Both the position numbers and the translations under genes were made by a program. From Deltaproteobacteria bacterium IMCC39146 (lineage in GTDB: Bacteria; Desulfobacterota; Desulfuromonadia; Desulfuromonadales; BM103), in NCBI GenBank assembly GCA_030005635.1, contig JARUHP010000007.1, forward strand, positions 1 to 64,000: a stretch of DNA of 64,000 nt. The letters run 5' to 3'. The notes beneath the pieces were generated by a model. The model was not told where the DNA came from, ran no database searches, and was given only the letters and a program-made list of their open reading frames with translations. Each line of letters begins with the position of its first letter. Within the stretch, counting starts at the first letter, position 1. This document shows positions 51,003 through 59,646 of this stretch, in pieces.

Positions 51003-51920
51003 ATGAGTCAGAACATTTATGAAGATAAATCATCAACCCTCTGTCTGGATGCCTCTGAGATTAAACGTATCCGGGAGAGTCAGCAGCTGACTCAGCTTTA
51101 TGTCAGTAAGGTTGTCGGCGTGACGACGGACACAATTTCGCGCTGGGAGAATAACCGCTATCCGACCATTCGACGTGAAAATGCCCTGAAATTGGCAGAG
51201 GCTCTGGAAGTTCCCCTTGAAGATATTCTCCTTAAGCCCATAGAGACCTCGCAAGAGGAACCTGAGGTGCTAAAAAAGTCTGCGATCCCATGGCTTATCG
51301 CCGGCAGTCTGGCAATCGTTGCGTTGGTAATCCTTGCCACACTATTTTCTCAATCTCCCCCGGCCCTCGCTTCGGTCACTGCAGATAGAATCCTGCCTGA
51401 TTTTGCAGGCCCTGCCAGCTCGATTCCTGTCCAGATTCATCTGACGCACAGGTCGCAGAGAGGGGGTATTATTATTCGTGAGTACTTCCCGAAGGGGTGG
51501 AAAATTGTACAGGCGCATCCGCCTGCGTCAAGCCTGGATAACGTAAACGGCGTCGCCCGTTGGATTATCAAGGCCGGTGACGACCGGGAGCGGGTCGTCT
51601 ACCTTGTTCAAGTCGATCCTGCCGCTCGGTTAAACTCGGAAGGAAGTTTTCAAGGCGAGATTGTTGGCAGTAACGAAGGCAGTAAATCTGCAGTGCCTAT
51701 TCAGGGCGAGAGTAAGATCAATGTTGCCGAAGTTCATTGGGCCGATGCCAATGGTGACGAGCAGATCGATGATGCAGAGATGCTCGAAGCCTCTTTTACC
51801 ATTGAAGATATGGCTGGTGTGCATATCGATTGGCATGATCTGGAGCAACTCTGGAATGCCGGGCGATATTTCTGGGACCCAAAGGCAGTGAAATTTCTTC
51901 CACAAACCATAGTGCCATAA
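51003..51920 (+). CDS. Membrane-bound XRE-type regulator with EF-hand loop
   Basis: 305 residues. HTH_3 domain at ~17-75 (IKRIRESQQLTQLYVSKVVGVTTDTISRWENNRYPTI), a linker, one membrane helix at ~95-115 (IPWLIAGSLAIVALVILATLF), then an extracytoplasmic beta-rich domain. A canonical EF-hand loop occupies residues 248-259 (DANGDEQIDDAE). This is a one-component transmembrane regulator: sensing outside, DNA binding inside. The outer domain's central part resembles DUF11-like Ig modules (REYFPKGWKIVQAHP). Targets may include the divergent cytochrome c7 gene. Function is inferred. Confidence 0.75.
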   Translation: MSQNIYEDKSSTLCLDASEIKRIRESQQLTQLYVSKVVGVTTDTISRWENNRYPTIRRENALKLAEALEVPLEDILLKPIETSQEEPEVLKKSAIPWLIAGSLAIVALVILATLFSQSPPALASVTADRILPDFAGPASSIPVQIHLTHRSQRGGIIIREYFPKGWKIVQAHPPASSLDNVNGVARWIIKAGDDRERVVYLVQVDPAARLNSEGSFQGEIVGSNEGSKSAVPIQGESKINVAEVHWADANGDEQIDDAEMLEASFTIEDMAGVHIDWHDLEQLWNAGRYFWDPKAVKFLPQTIVP

Positions 51921-51987
51921 TACCTTTTCCACTTGTCTTGATTTTTCCTGTTTTCTTTTGAGCGGGGACGACCTGATAGGGCGTTGA

Positions 51988-52029
51988 TATAAAGCAGCGC
52001 ACTCCAGAATACGAGTGCGCTGCTTTTAT
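51988..52029. terminator. Bidirectional terminator
   Basis: A perfect 14-bp stem AAAGCAGCGCACTC/GAGTGCGCTGCTTT with loop CAGAATAC and T-rich flanks on both strands, between the XRE gene and the convergent small gene. Confidence 0.88.
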
Positions 52030-52041
52030 TATGTTAGGTCC

Positions 52042-52221
52042 TTAGATAGGTTTTGGGCTGCATAGATTTTCTTCCCTGTTGACCTTAACACCGCAGTTGG
52101 TGCAGACAAACTTCGGATTTTCATAGAGTTTGTTGATTTCTGCGCTGAGTTCGGTCGACTTCATTTGACACATATGCAACTCGCAATGTTTCTCGGGATT
52201 TAAGCAATCATTCTCAGACAT
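52042..52221 (-). CDS. 59-residue cysteine-rich protein
   Basis: Begins MSENDCLNPEKHCELHMC. Six Cys (6, 13, 18, 40, 43, 54), with CxxC in FVCTNCGVKVN and several His, suggest a small zinc or iron-sulfur binding protein. AAGGAGG stands eight bases before the ATG, so it is well translated. Monocistronic with a strong terminator. No family recognised beyond a general zinc-ribbon look. Confidence 0.78.
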   Translation of the reverse strand: MSENDCLNPEKHCELHMCQMKSTELSAEINKLYENPKFVCTNCGVKVNREENLCSPKPI

Positions 52222-52304
52222 AAAGTATCCTCCTTGGAGATTATAACCTGAACACGCGAACGAATATCGGGATCAGTTTGTTTAAAGTTAACGCATTGAT
52301 TTCA

Positions 52305-52685
52305 TTAGTCAACCTTGTACTGATGTTTGTTACGCAGTCGAAACACGTAGAAGTAGATGAGCAGGTTCACGATCAGAAGGATACCCCCCAGACTCCATTG
52401 TAAAGAAACCGTCAATTGCTCGGGATAGATCATCGAAACCAGGTAATGCTCGATAAAGCTCTCCGGATATTCCAGACTCGACGCTCGTCGCCGAAAATAA
52501 TTCTCCAAAGGTGTTAATGGACAGAGCCATCCTGCCCATTCAACCCACAGTCCCCAGAGTGCTGCCGGAATGTGAAGCCAGACCCAGAAGCTTTTGCGCA
52601 AGGAAAGCAGCCCACCAAAAAGAACAAAGAGGATGAAGAGAAGGTGGAAAATCAGCGTCAGTTCGGCTGCCAGTCGGTAGCCCAT
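52305..52685 (-). CDS. DUF2784 membrane protein
   Basis: 126 residues with four membrane helices. Family signature: AELTLIFHLLFILFVLFGGLL, WVWLHIPAALWGLWVEWAGWLCPLTPLEN and the conserved FIEHYL. Function unknown. Its ATG lies three bases after the hydrolase stop, so it is coupled to msrA-hydrolase. Confidence 0.88.
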   Translation of the reverse strand: MGYRLAAELTLIFHLLFILFVLFGGLLSLRKSFWVWLHIPAALWGLWVEWAGWLCPLTPLENYFRRRASSLEYPESFIEHYLVSMIYPEQLTVSLQWSLGGILLIVNLLIYFYVFRLRNKHQYKVD

Positions 52686-52688
52686 CTA

Positions 52689-53450
52689 TCAATCCTGCAA
52701 TGAGTTGAGGAACTCATTGATAAGAGAAAAGTACCTCAGCCCGTTAACAAACATGATGTCGTTGTGGTTCCCCTGCTCGAAGATTTCAAGCTGGACCGGG
52801 CCTCCACACCATTTTGCGAGGCGTTCAGCGTGACTGACGTCGATTAGCCCGTCATGACGGGTATGCAGAATTAATGTAGGTTTTGTGAAGTTTTCCATCG
52901 TGTCCTGTGTATTCATCGCGGCCATGACAGCTTCTTTCAATCCCTCTGCTGTTGTCCCTATCTCTTCCGGGTGTAGCCTCAGTAAAAGCCTCTCCAGTGG
53001 GTCAGCTACGGCGCTCTCCAGGATCAGCCCCGCGATATCAGGAAACAGTTCAGCGGCTTTTATCGCGAAGAGCGAGCCAACGGAACGACCAAAAATCACC
53101 AGTTTTTCGATCGGGTGAGCGATTGACTCAATCGTCTGTTTCACATCTTCAAGCATTTTGCCGAGTTGTGGGGTTCCCGTAGAACCACCATAACCACGAA
53201 ACTCGGCGAGGAAGCAGTTGCATCCCATGCGACCAATTAATTCTGGAAAACCGTCAAGGTAGTCGGCCACAACTTCACCGTTGCCATGGAAATGTACAAT
53301 GGTATGCGCTTTGGAATCTACCTCATGATAGTAGCAGGCCAGCCGTGCTTCTGTACAATCGACCCAGAAGGTTTCCGGTACGGAGTCCCGGCGTGGGAAG
53401 AAATAGCGTTGGCTGATGATTGGATGATCAAGTAATGAAGGCTCTGACAT
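52689..53450 (-). CDS. Alpha/beta hydrolase
   Basis: 253 residues from the ATG at 53450, overlapping the msrA stop (TGATG). FHGNGE (oxyanion region), nucleophile elbow GRSVGS, Asp in HTRHDGLIDV and His in GNHNDIM. Resembles serine aminopeptidase/Bem46-type hydrolases of unknown substrate. No signal peptide; probably cytoplasmic. Middle gene of msrA-hydrolase-DUF2784. Confidence 0.87.
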   Translation of the reverse strand: MSEPSLLDHPIISQRYFFPRRDSVPETFWVDCTEARLACYYHEVDSKAHTIVHFHGNGEVVADYLDGFPELIGRMGCNCFLAEFRGYGGSTGTPQLGKMLEDVKQTIESIAHPIEKLVIFGRSVGSLFAIKAAELFPDIAGLILESAVADPLERLLLRLHPEEIGTTAEGLKEAVMAAMNTQDTMENFTKPTLILHTRHDGLIDVSHAERLAKWCGGPVQLEIFEQGNHNDIMFVNGLRYFSLINEFLNSLQD

Positions 53451-53995
53451 CAATCCTCATTCTCCCAGAATTTTTTCAGGAACTGGTCGCGACCGGAGTT
53501 GTAGCGATAAGCTTTATATTGCACCGGGCTCTTCTGGTAATAATCGTGATGGTGGTCTTCAGCAGGATAAAAAGTTTCCAGGGCAACGATCTCTATTGCC
53601 AGAGGACTTTTAAAACGACCAGACGCGGCCAAGTCATCTTGTGACTTTTTGGCGAGTTGTTGCTGCTCCTGGTCATGGTAAAAAATGGCCGGACGGTATT
53701 GAGAGCCGCGGTCGACGAACTGGCCGTCTGGGTCCGCCGGGTTGATGTTGCGCCAGAAGATGTCCAGTAATTGTCGGTAACTGACTTTCTGTGGATTGAA
53801 TGTCACCTGCAGCGCTTCCGTGTGCCCGGTTTTCCCCGAACAAACCTCTTCGTAGGTGGGGTTCACCTTATGACCACCTGAGTAGCCAGGGATCGTAGAG
53901 ATTACGCCTTTCAGATTGTCGAATGGAGGCTGCATACACCAGAAACAGCCACCGGCAAAAGTCGCCTTGGCCAGGGTTTCAGAATTAACTGACAT
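53450..53995 (-). CDS. msrA: Peptide-methionine (S)-S-oxide reductase MsrA
   Basis: 181 residues. Active-site Cys17 in FAGGCFWC (GCFWC motif), followed by PGYSGG, GHTEALQV, and the later GSQYRPAIFY. It repairs oxidised methionine (S-sulfoxide). AGGAG precedes the ATG. Another oxidative-stress gene of the window. The C terminus lacks an MsrB fusion. Confidence 0.94.
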   Translation of the reverse strand: MSVNSETLAKATFAGGCFWCMQPPFDNLKGVISTIPGYSGGHKVNPTYEEVCSGKTGHTEALQVTFNPQKVSYRQLLDIFWRNINPADPDGQFVDRGSQYRPAIFYHDQEQQQLAKKSQDDLAASGRFKSPLAIEIVALETFYPAEDHHHDYYQKSPVQYKAYRYNSGRDQFLKKFWENED

Positions 53996-54054
53996 CGAAT
54001 TGCTCCTATGCTTTGAGTGTGCCCGGAGCCTGTATTCTCCAGACGTCTGACAAA

Positions 54055-54216
54055 CTATTTTTTGGTAACCACAAGCCAGAGGGCGTGAACCATTCCGGGA
54101 AGTCCGCCGAGCAGTGTTAAGACAATGTTGACCCAGAACTGAAGAGTGGGGCCAACCTGCATGAATGCAGCAACGGGAGGGAGGAAGATAGCGAGAAGAA
54201 TTTTGACGATGTCCAT
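54055..54216 (-). CDS. Pmp3/YqaE-family small membrane protein
   Basis: 53 residues, two membrane helices: MDIVKILLAIFLPPVAAFMQ and FWVNIVLTLLGGLPGMVHALW, the full family signature (LPP...; LLGGxPGxxHA). Such proteolipids affect membrane potential and stress tolerance. AAGGAGT precedes the ATG. Monocistronic. Confidence 0.92.
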   Translation of the reverse strand: MDIVKILLAIFLPPVAAFMQVGPTLQFWVNIVLTLLGGLPGMVHALWLVVTKK

Positions 54217-54558
54217 GGTGATACTCCTTGAAATTATTGATTCCTGGTTATTATAACAGGTTGCCGATGGTCATAAAGAGTTCGTACGGAATCTGCTGGT
54301 CATTCGATTGTCTGATGTCTGAATGTGTCAGTGTTGTGACCCATGATGTGAAAATATTGAGCTCTGGCAAAGTGGCGCTATTTTCTAGAGAGTGTCTGTT
54401 CTTTTGCCTGTTTGTATCAATTTTGACTGATGACAAGGTTTGCGCTGCTGAGAGTTTTTTTCATGTTTTTGAATAAATCAGGATGTTTGAAGGGGTTTTA
54501 CGGTATAGTCTACAGAATTGGTTTTATATTAGCCCTTTTAAGGTGTCCGTGGGATCGT
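54217..54558. other. Intergenic region without recognised features
   Basis: A/T-rich sequence between the divergent Pmp3 gene and the next gene. A frame open to 54430 joins the downstream gene in phase but has no ribosome site. No convincing promoter pair or RNA structure was found. Confidence 0.4.
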
Positions 54559-55380
54559 ATGTTTAAAATAACAACAAGTATTGCTTCCATCATTATTCTT
54601 TTTCTCTGTTTGTTCAGTGCACCCTCTATTGCTCAGCCGACTGACAACGTTCTCGTCACGTTAGATTCTCTGGATCCGGCGGTTACATCAGTTCTCGGCA
54701 ATGAAGACAGCCTCTACGTCAAGGTTCGATACGAGAGCAAGGTTCCACTTCGTTTTCAGGCGATCGGCATGCACTCCGGGCTCCCTCTGCAAGTCGGGGC
54801 TATTAAAAATCCAGCGGCTCTGCATGCCCCCGGCAATGGCGAGGCACTGGTCTGGGTCAGTTATACCAACCCGACCCGGGTGGATGCTGTCGGCGTGATT
54901 GTTATGGATGAGAAATGGCAGGAGCTTTACACCCTCACGAAAGCCGCCGAGATAAAGTGGCAGGGCTTCTCTGCTGACCAGCCGAGGTCGCCTGCAAAGT
55001 GGGTCGATACGTTACTTCGTGCCGAGCAGCGTAAAATCGACTATTTCTACGATCCCTCGCCTAATAAATACGGCATGCTCTATGACGTTGTGTTTTTCCT
55101 GACCATGATTTCGATCCCCGCTTATATTCTGCTACAACTGTATATGTTGTGGCGTTATCAGTATCGTTGGCGAGAACTTGCCATGATTCCTATCTTTCCT
55201 TACCTGATTCTGGCGTTCTATATGCTTGTTGGCCTGGAGATTGATGAATCGTTAAAGGTGACCTTCCTGTTCCGCTACACTTCACTGGCGTTTCTCTACC
55301 TTTTTGCCTTGTTGTTGGCGAAACGCTTCTGGCAGGATAAACTGGGGCCACCAAAATTATACAAGCCTCCAAAAGCTTGA
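54559..55380 (+). CDS. Exported membrane protein of unknown function
   Basis: 273 residues from the ATG at 54559 (GGGA four bases upstream), which gives a clean signal peptide (SIIILFLCLFSAPSIAQ). The mature part is a ~140-residue beta-rich domain (VLVTLDSLDPAVTSVLGNEDSLYVKVRYES) followed by three membrane helices (~183-203, ~212-232, ~242-262) and a basic Pro-rich tail KLYKPPKA. No family recognised. Monocistronic with its own terminator; near the cco cluster but on the opposite strand. Confidence 0.72.
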   Translation: MFKITTSIASIIILFLCLFSAPSIAQPTDNVLVTLDSLDPAVTSVLGNEDSLYVKVRYESKVPLRFQAIGMHSGLPLQVGAIKNPAALHAPGNGEALVWVSYTNPTRVDAVGVIVMDEKWQELYTLTKAAEIKWQGFSADQPRSPAKWVDTLLRAEQRKIDYFYDPSPNKYGMLYDVVFFLTMISIPAYILLQLYMLWRYQYRWRELAMIPIFPYLILAFYMLVGLEIDESLKVTFLFRYTSLAFLYLFALLLAKRFWQDKLGPPKLYKPPKA

Positions 55381-55388
55381 CAAATCTT

Positions 55389-55423
55389 GGGCCAACCTTT
55401 TTAAGAAGGCAGGCCCTTTTTTA
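55389..55423 (+). terminator. Terminator of the hypothetical membrane-protein gene
   Basis: GGGCC/GGCCC with an inner CCTTTTT/AGAAGG pairing, followed by TTTTTTA on the plus strand, nine bases after the stop. Confidence 0.75.
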
Positions 55424-55464
55424 TGACGATCTATTCATGTTTTGATGCTGCTATTGCTAAAGTG

Positions 55465-56145
55465 TTATGACAACCAACCCATCATGCGCATATGCTTGAT
55501 CAGGTTGATGACGCCCATTCCCGCTACGACCAGCCCTGCTATTCTTAGCATCCAGGTTCGAGCCCGACCGCTTAACCAGTGAGCGGCACCACCGAAGAGG
55601 AGGAGGGAAGGGGCCGTTCCCAGGCCGAAGGCAAACAACATTAAAGCACCGGTCGCAACACTCGCGCTTTGAGCGGCAGTAATCGCAACAGCATAGAGGT
55701 AGCCACAGGGGATAAAGCCGAAGAGAAGGCCCAGAGGGAGTGCTGAAATTGCCGGAGGTAGACGACGAAGGCCAGCTACGGCAAAGGTCATTGCTTTCAT
55801 CGGGCCGGGGAAATCGAGCTTGGAGACATTCAGCCAGGTAAACAGCCCTGCAGTACCAAGACCAACCAGGATGACGAAGACGTCAGATCCAATCAGCAGG
55901 GATCTTGTCACCATTTTGAAGCGATCGGTATAAGCCAGAGCAGAGCCAAGCCAGCCAACCACAGCGCCGATAAACGTGTAGGTACTGATTCGTCCGAGGT
56001 TGTAGAGCAGATGAAAAAACCAACCGCCTTGGCGTCCCGCCTCTGACAGCGACAGGGCGCTGACCAGACCTCCGCACATGCCGATACAGTGGCCCGTGCC
56101 GAGCAAGCCCGTTACAAAGGCCATGTAAATGAGCGAGTCACTCAT
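55465..56145 (-). CDS. TauE/SafE-type (UreH-like) cytochrome oxidase biogenesis protein
   Basis: 226 residues, about six membrane helices. The GTGHCIGMCGGLVSAL motif near the N terminus (Cys/His/Met, copper-like ligands) is typical of the COG2836 family that accompanies cbb3 genes. PCGYLYA later is another conserved site. Probably supports copper or haem supply to the oxidase. Last gene of the cco assembly run; its ATG overlaps the stop of the preceding gene. Confidence 0.85.
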   Translation of the reverse strand: MSDSLIYMAFVTGLLGTGHCIGMCGGLVSALSLSEAGRQGGWFFHLLYNLGRISTYTFIGAVVGWLGSALAYTDRFKMVTRSLLIGSDVFVILVGLGTAGLFTWLNVSKLDFPGPMKAMTFAVAGLRRLPPAISALPLGLLFGFIPCGYLYAVAITAAQSASVATGALMLFAFGLGTAPSLLLFGGAAHWLSGRARTWMLRIAGLVVAGMGVINLIKHMRMMGWLS

Positions 56146-56561
56146 TTCATGATGACCATTTCGATATCAAAAATAATTTTTTCTGTTTCAGCACCAGGGC
56201 GATTGACTTCAACATTGACTTGCCAGGCTCCCGCCATGGTAAAGATCGCCGTGCCACGGTAAGCGTTGTCTTGCCACACGGCTTTCGGATTGTTGGGCGG
56301 CATCGGCATGAAGGGCATGGTCAGGTCCAGGGCCAGCTCGGCATCTTCGATCATTTCGCCGGATTTACTCTTCAGTTCAATTGTAAATGGGATTTCAGTC
56401 ATGGCCTGGAGCGGGCTGCTGGCAAAAAGGATGACAGCTTTACTGCCATCAGCCATGACTGTTTCAATCGGTGTCTCAGCAGCTGTTGCACCAACGACCG
56501 TACAGCAGAGCAGGATCAGGGTGACGATCTGGGCTTTAACAATAATCAGACTATTCTTCAT
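56142..56561 (-). CDS. Exported YtkA/FixH-like protein
   Basis: 139 residues from the ATG at 56561, preceded by AAGGAG; a longer reading upstream runs through ccoS and is rejected. Signal peptide ~1-27 (VVGATAA). The mature domain has ELALDLTMPFMPMPPN and ends in GAWQVNVEVNRPG: the Met-rich, Ig-like YtkA pattern that can bind copper. It overlaps ccoS by 11 bases and the next gene by four. Together with the true FixH upstream there are thus two related periplasmic domains in the cluster. Confidence 0.8.
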   Translation of the reverse strand: MKNSLIIVKAQIVTLILLCCTVVGATAAETPIETVMADGSKAVILFASSPLQAMTEIPFTIELKSKSGEMIEDAELALDLTMPFMPMPPNNPKAVWQDNAYRGTAIFTMAGAWQVNVEVNRPGAETEKIIFDIEMVIMK

Positions 56562-56727
56562 GTTTCTCTCCTTGGGAGTCCTGATCGTCATCGTCATCCA
56601 GCATACGATACTTGGGCCCTTCGATATCATCAAAGTCACCGCGCTTGACGGTCCAGATAAAGAACAGCCAGGCACCTGTTCCGATGCAGAGTGAGAGGAT
56701 GATCAGGATAATGATTGATTTCAGCAT
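56551..56727 (-). CDS. ccoS: cbb3 oxidase maturation protein CcoS
   Basis: 58 residues: one membrane helix (KSIIILIILSLCIGTGAWLFFIW), then KRGDFDDIEGPKYRMLDDDD, the exact CcoS signature (GxFDDxExxxxRML). It is needed for cofactor insertion into cbb3 oxidase. No ribosome site precedes the ATG, which lies 21 bp after ccoI, so translation is probably coupled. Confidence 0.92.
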   Translation of the reverse strand: MLKSIIILIILSLCIGTGAWLFFIWTVKRGDFDDIEGPKYRMLDDDDDQDSQGEKHEE

Positions 56728-56748
56728 TGGAGGATATTAATCTCTCGC

Positions 56749-59181
56749 TCAGGCTTTGGCAACTGAAAAAGTATGACGAATCACTCGACCGAGTCGCAGT
56801 GAATTGCTGACCACGATCACCGAACTGCTTGCCATGGTCAACGCTGCCCAGACTGGTGCCAGGTTACCGCTGGCGGCCAGAGGAATGGTGATCAGGTTAT
56901 AGGCGAAAGCCCAGAAGAGGTTCTGTTTGATCACCAACAGGGTTTTTCGCGCGATGTAGATCGCTTCGTATAGACGTCCGAGGTTGGCCCTTGTGAGAAC
57001 CAGGTCAGAAGTCTCCAGCGCGATGTCGGTTCCTCCGGCCATGGCACAGCCGACGTCAGCCAATGAAAGCGCCGGCGCGTCATTGATGCCGTCACCAACC
57101 ATCATGATTTTTTCTCCGGCTTTTTGATGTGCACGGATCCATTCTGTTTTGTCAGCAGGGTTGAGGTTGGAGTGAAAGTCGGAGATGGCCAGCTTGCTAC
57201 TGACCTCCTGGGCCGTTGCGAGGCGATCTCCGGTCAGCAGGACGGTTCTCAGACCTATTTGCTGGAGTTGTTCTACAGCAGAAGCGGCTTCTTCACGCAG
57301 GGGATCAACTATCAGCAGAGTCCCCATCCAGAGTCCTGCAAGGCTTACATACACTTCTGTCAGTGACCCTGATTCAACAGCAGGAATTTCAACGTCACAC
57401 TCTTCAAGGAAGGCGAGACTGCCGACCAGGATCTCCCCTTCCGAGCACGCCATGCGCAGGCCGCGACCCAGGACAGTTTCGACTGAACTCGTTGGGCCTA
57501 TATGAATTCCGGCTGCCTTTGCCCGGTCGATAATGCCCCGAGCGATCGGGTGGCTGGAGCCGTTTTCGACCTGACTGGCGATTCTCAGGAGAGACTCTTC
57601 GCTTTGACCGGGGGCGGTAATGATCTTCTCTACGCTTGGTTTGCCGAGGGTCAGGGTTCCGGTTTTATCGAAAGCAATTGTACCGACCCTGGCTGTCATT
57701 TCCAGTATGTCTCCACCACGGAAAAGAATACCACGGGTTGCGGCATTCCCGGAGGCCACCAGAACTGCGGTCGGTGTGGCAAGACCGAGTGCGCAGGGGC
57801 AGGCAACAATAAGAACCGAGACAGCGTTGAGAAGTGCCGCTGTGGATTGGACATCATTCAAGAACCAGAACAGCCAGGTCCCCGCAGCGGTCAAGGTGAC
57901 GAAAGGGACAAAGAGTGTGGCAACTTTGTCCGCCAACGATTGTATCGGCGCTTTACGATTTTGCGCTTCTTCGACCATGAGCGCCATACGGGCAATGAAA
58001 GATTCGGCTGCAACCTTTTTCACCTGCAGCTGGATTGAGGACGAGAGGTTCAGTGTTCCGGCAAGTACGGTGTCACCCTGCTGTCTTAACACAGGCATCG
58101 GTTCACCGCTGATGGTTGCTTCGTCAAGCTCTGTCTTGCCCTCGTGAATCCTGCCGTCAACGGGAATGCGCTCGCCGGGACGGATCAGAATCAGGTCGCC
58201 TGGCTTGAGACTCGTGCTGGCGACAACCTGAATATCCTCACCTGTCATGAGATTGGCGGAATCAGGGGCAAGTTGCAGAAGCTTGTCGATCCCGGAAATA
58301 GAGCGGTTACGGGCTGAGCCTTCAAAAAGTCGACCGAGCAGGATCAAGGTGATAATCATGGCAGCCGTGTCAAAATAGACCTCACCGCCTGTGAACATGG
58401 AGTAAATACTATAGCTGTAAGCGGTCATGACACCGAGGGTGATCAAGAGATCCATGCTTGGTGCTTTGTTCCTGATGCTACGCCATGCGCCGGCAAAAAA
58501 CGGCCAGCCGGAGTAGAAGACAACGGGAGTGGTGACCGCTGCGGCAAAGTATTGAATCGTCTCACGGATCGCCGGGTCGATGCCGTGGAAGTAGCCACCG
58601 TAAAGCGCGAAAGAGAATCCCATAACCTGCATGGAGAGGAAGGCGGCTGTACCGAAGCGGATCAGGAGTGAGCGCTGTTCTTTTGCGGCCGCTCGTTGTG
58701 CTGCTCCAGACGTGTAAGGGTGGGGAAGGTAGCCAAGACGGCTGATGCTGGTGAAAATTTCTTTTGGCGTCGTCTCTTTGGGGTTGAACCTGATTTGCGC
58801 ACGATGGGTTCCGTAATTGACCCTGATCATCTCGACGCCCTGAACCTTGTTGATCAGTTTTTCCAGTAACCAGACGCAGGACGCACAACGAATGCCTTCA
58901 ATAATCAGGGCGATCTCGGCAGAGGTTTCGTTGCGGCTGACGACGTGTCCTTCGAGAAGGGCTTCATCGAAAGCAGTATCAAAAACTCCTTCAGGAACAC
59001 CTTCCTGATGCCAGTCTCTCTGTTGATAAAATTTGCCAAGACCAGCGCCATTGATAACCCTGTAAACGCCCTGGCAGCCGTGACAACAAAAATGCAGCTC
59101 TTGGCCATCAATGTCGTCGACGACCAGGTCTCCTGGAGGGATTGGCAGCTTGCAGTGAATACATGTGTCGGCTGTGACCAT
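56749..59181 (-). CDS. ccoI: Copper-exporting P1B-type ATPase CcoI/FixI
   Basis: 810 residues from the ATG at 59181, four bases after the fixH stop; a TTG 20 codons earlier is not preferred. N-terminal Cys-rich metal-binding part (CIHC, then FCCHGCQG, Cys7/10/32/33/36), an HMA CxxC (GIRCASCVW, ~99-102), eight membrane helices, the CPC motif in IVACPCALGLATPT, DKTGTLTLGK and MVGDGINDAPAL. It delivers copper across the membrane for the CuB site of cbb3 oxidase. Fits between fixH and ccoS, the usual order. Confidence 0.95.
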   Translation of the reverse strand: MVTADTCIHCKLPIPPGDLVVDDIDGQELHFCCHGCQGVYRVINGAGLGKFYQQRDWHQEGVPEGVFDTAFDEALLEGHVVSRNETSAEIALIIEGIRCASCVWLLEKLINKVQGVEMIRVNYGTHRAQIRFNPKETTPKEIFTSISRLGYLPHPYTSGAAQRAAAKEQRSLLIRFGTAAFLSMQVMGFSFALYGGYFHGIDPAIRETIQYFAAAVTTPVVFYSGWPFFAGAWRSIRNKAPSMDLLITLGVMTAYSYSIYSMFTGGEVYFDTAAMIITLILLGRLFEGSARNRSISGIDKLLQLAPDSANLMTGEDIQVVASTSLKPGDLILIRPGERIPVDGRIHEGKTELDEATISGEPMPVLRQQGDTVLAGTLNLSSSIQLQVKKVAAESFIARMALMVEEAQNRKAPIQSLADKVATLFVPFVTLTAAGTWLFWFLNDVQSTAALLNAVSVLIVACPCALGLATPTAVLVASGNAATRGILFRGGDILEMTARVGTIAFDKTGTLTLGKPSVEKIITAPGQSEESLLRIASQVENGSSHPIARGIIDRAKAAGIHIGPTSSVETVLGRGLRMACSEGEILVGSLAFLEECDVEIPAVESGSLTEVYVSLAGLWMGTLLIVDPLREEAASAVEQLQQIGLRTVLLTGDRLATAQEVSSKLAISDFHSNLNPADKTEWIRAHQKAGEKIMMVGDGINDAPALSLADVGCAMAGGTDIALETSDLVLTRANLGRLYEAIYIARKTLLVIKQNLFWAFAYNLITIPLAASGNLAPVWAALTMASSSVIVVSNSLRLGRVIRHTFSVAKA

Positions 59182-59185
59182 AAAT

Positions 59186-59638
59186 TTACAGATTGAGAAG
59201 CAGTTGCCGGTTAATGCGGGCCCCGTTATGCTCGAATTCAAGCCGTGCGGTCATTTCGCCCGTCATGCCAGCAGTCAGGTTGAAGATGTAGACTCCCGGT
59301 TCTGTCTCCTGCAAGGGCCGCTGCTTGCTCGATGTTGACCCGGCCAGGTAGAAAAAAATATCGCCGATGGCAGTTGCTACCGGATTTCCTTCTTTATCAC
59401 TCAAGCGAAATTCAAGAGTGCGCCCGATCAGTTGTGTTTCAACCTTCCAGCCAAGCACCGCTGCGGCCCTTTTTTCCAGTACGGTTGAACTGTACTTCAG
59501 GCCTTTGCTGTAATAGTCGGCGTCGGTGACCTCTGGCCCCGCGTCAATAGCCCGCATGGCCGACCAGACGGAAAAGCCGAGAAAGCAGCCGATCAGAAGG
59601 ATTATGAAGAGAGGGTAGGAGTTCTTCTTGTGAGTCAT
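59186..59638 (-). CDS. fixH: FixH family protein
   Basis: 150 residues. One N-terminal membrane helix (YPLFIILLIGCFLGFSVWSA) then a periplasmic Ig-like domain. DADYYSKGLKYSSTVLEKRAAA is the FixH signature. Needed for cbb3 assembly together with FixGIS. Eight bases after ccoG. Confidence 0.92.
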   Translation of the reverse strand: MTHKKNSYPLFIILLIGCFLGFSVWSAMRAIDAGPEVTDADYYSKGLKYSSTVLEKRAAAVLGWKVETQLIGRTLEFRLSDKEGNPVATAIGDIFFYLAGSTSSKQRPLQETEPGVYIFNLTAGMTGEMTARLEFEHNGARINRQLLLNL

Positions 59639-59646
59639 GACGCTGA

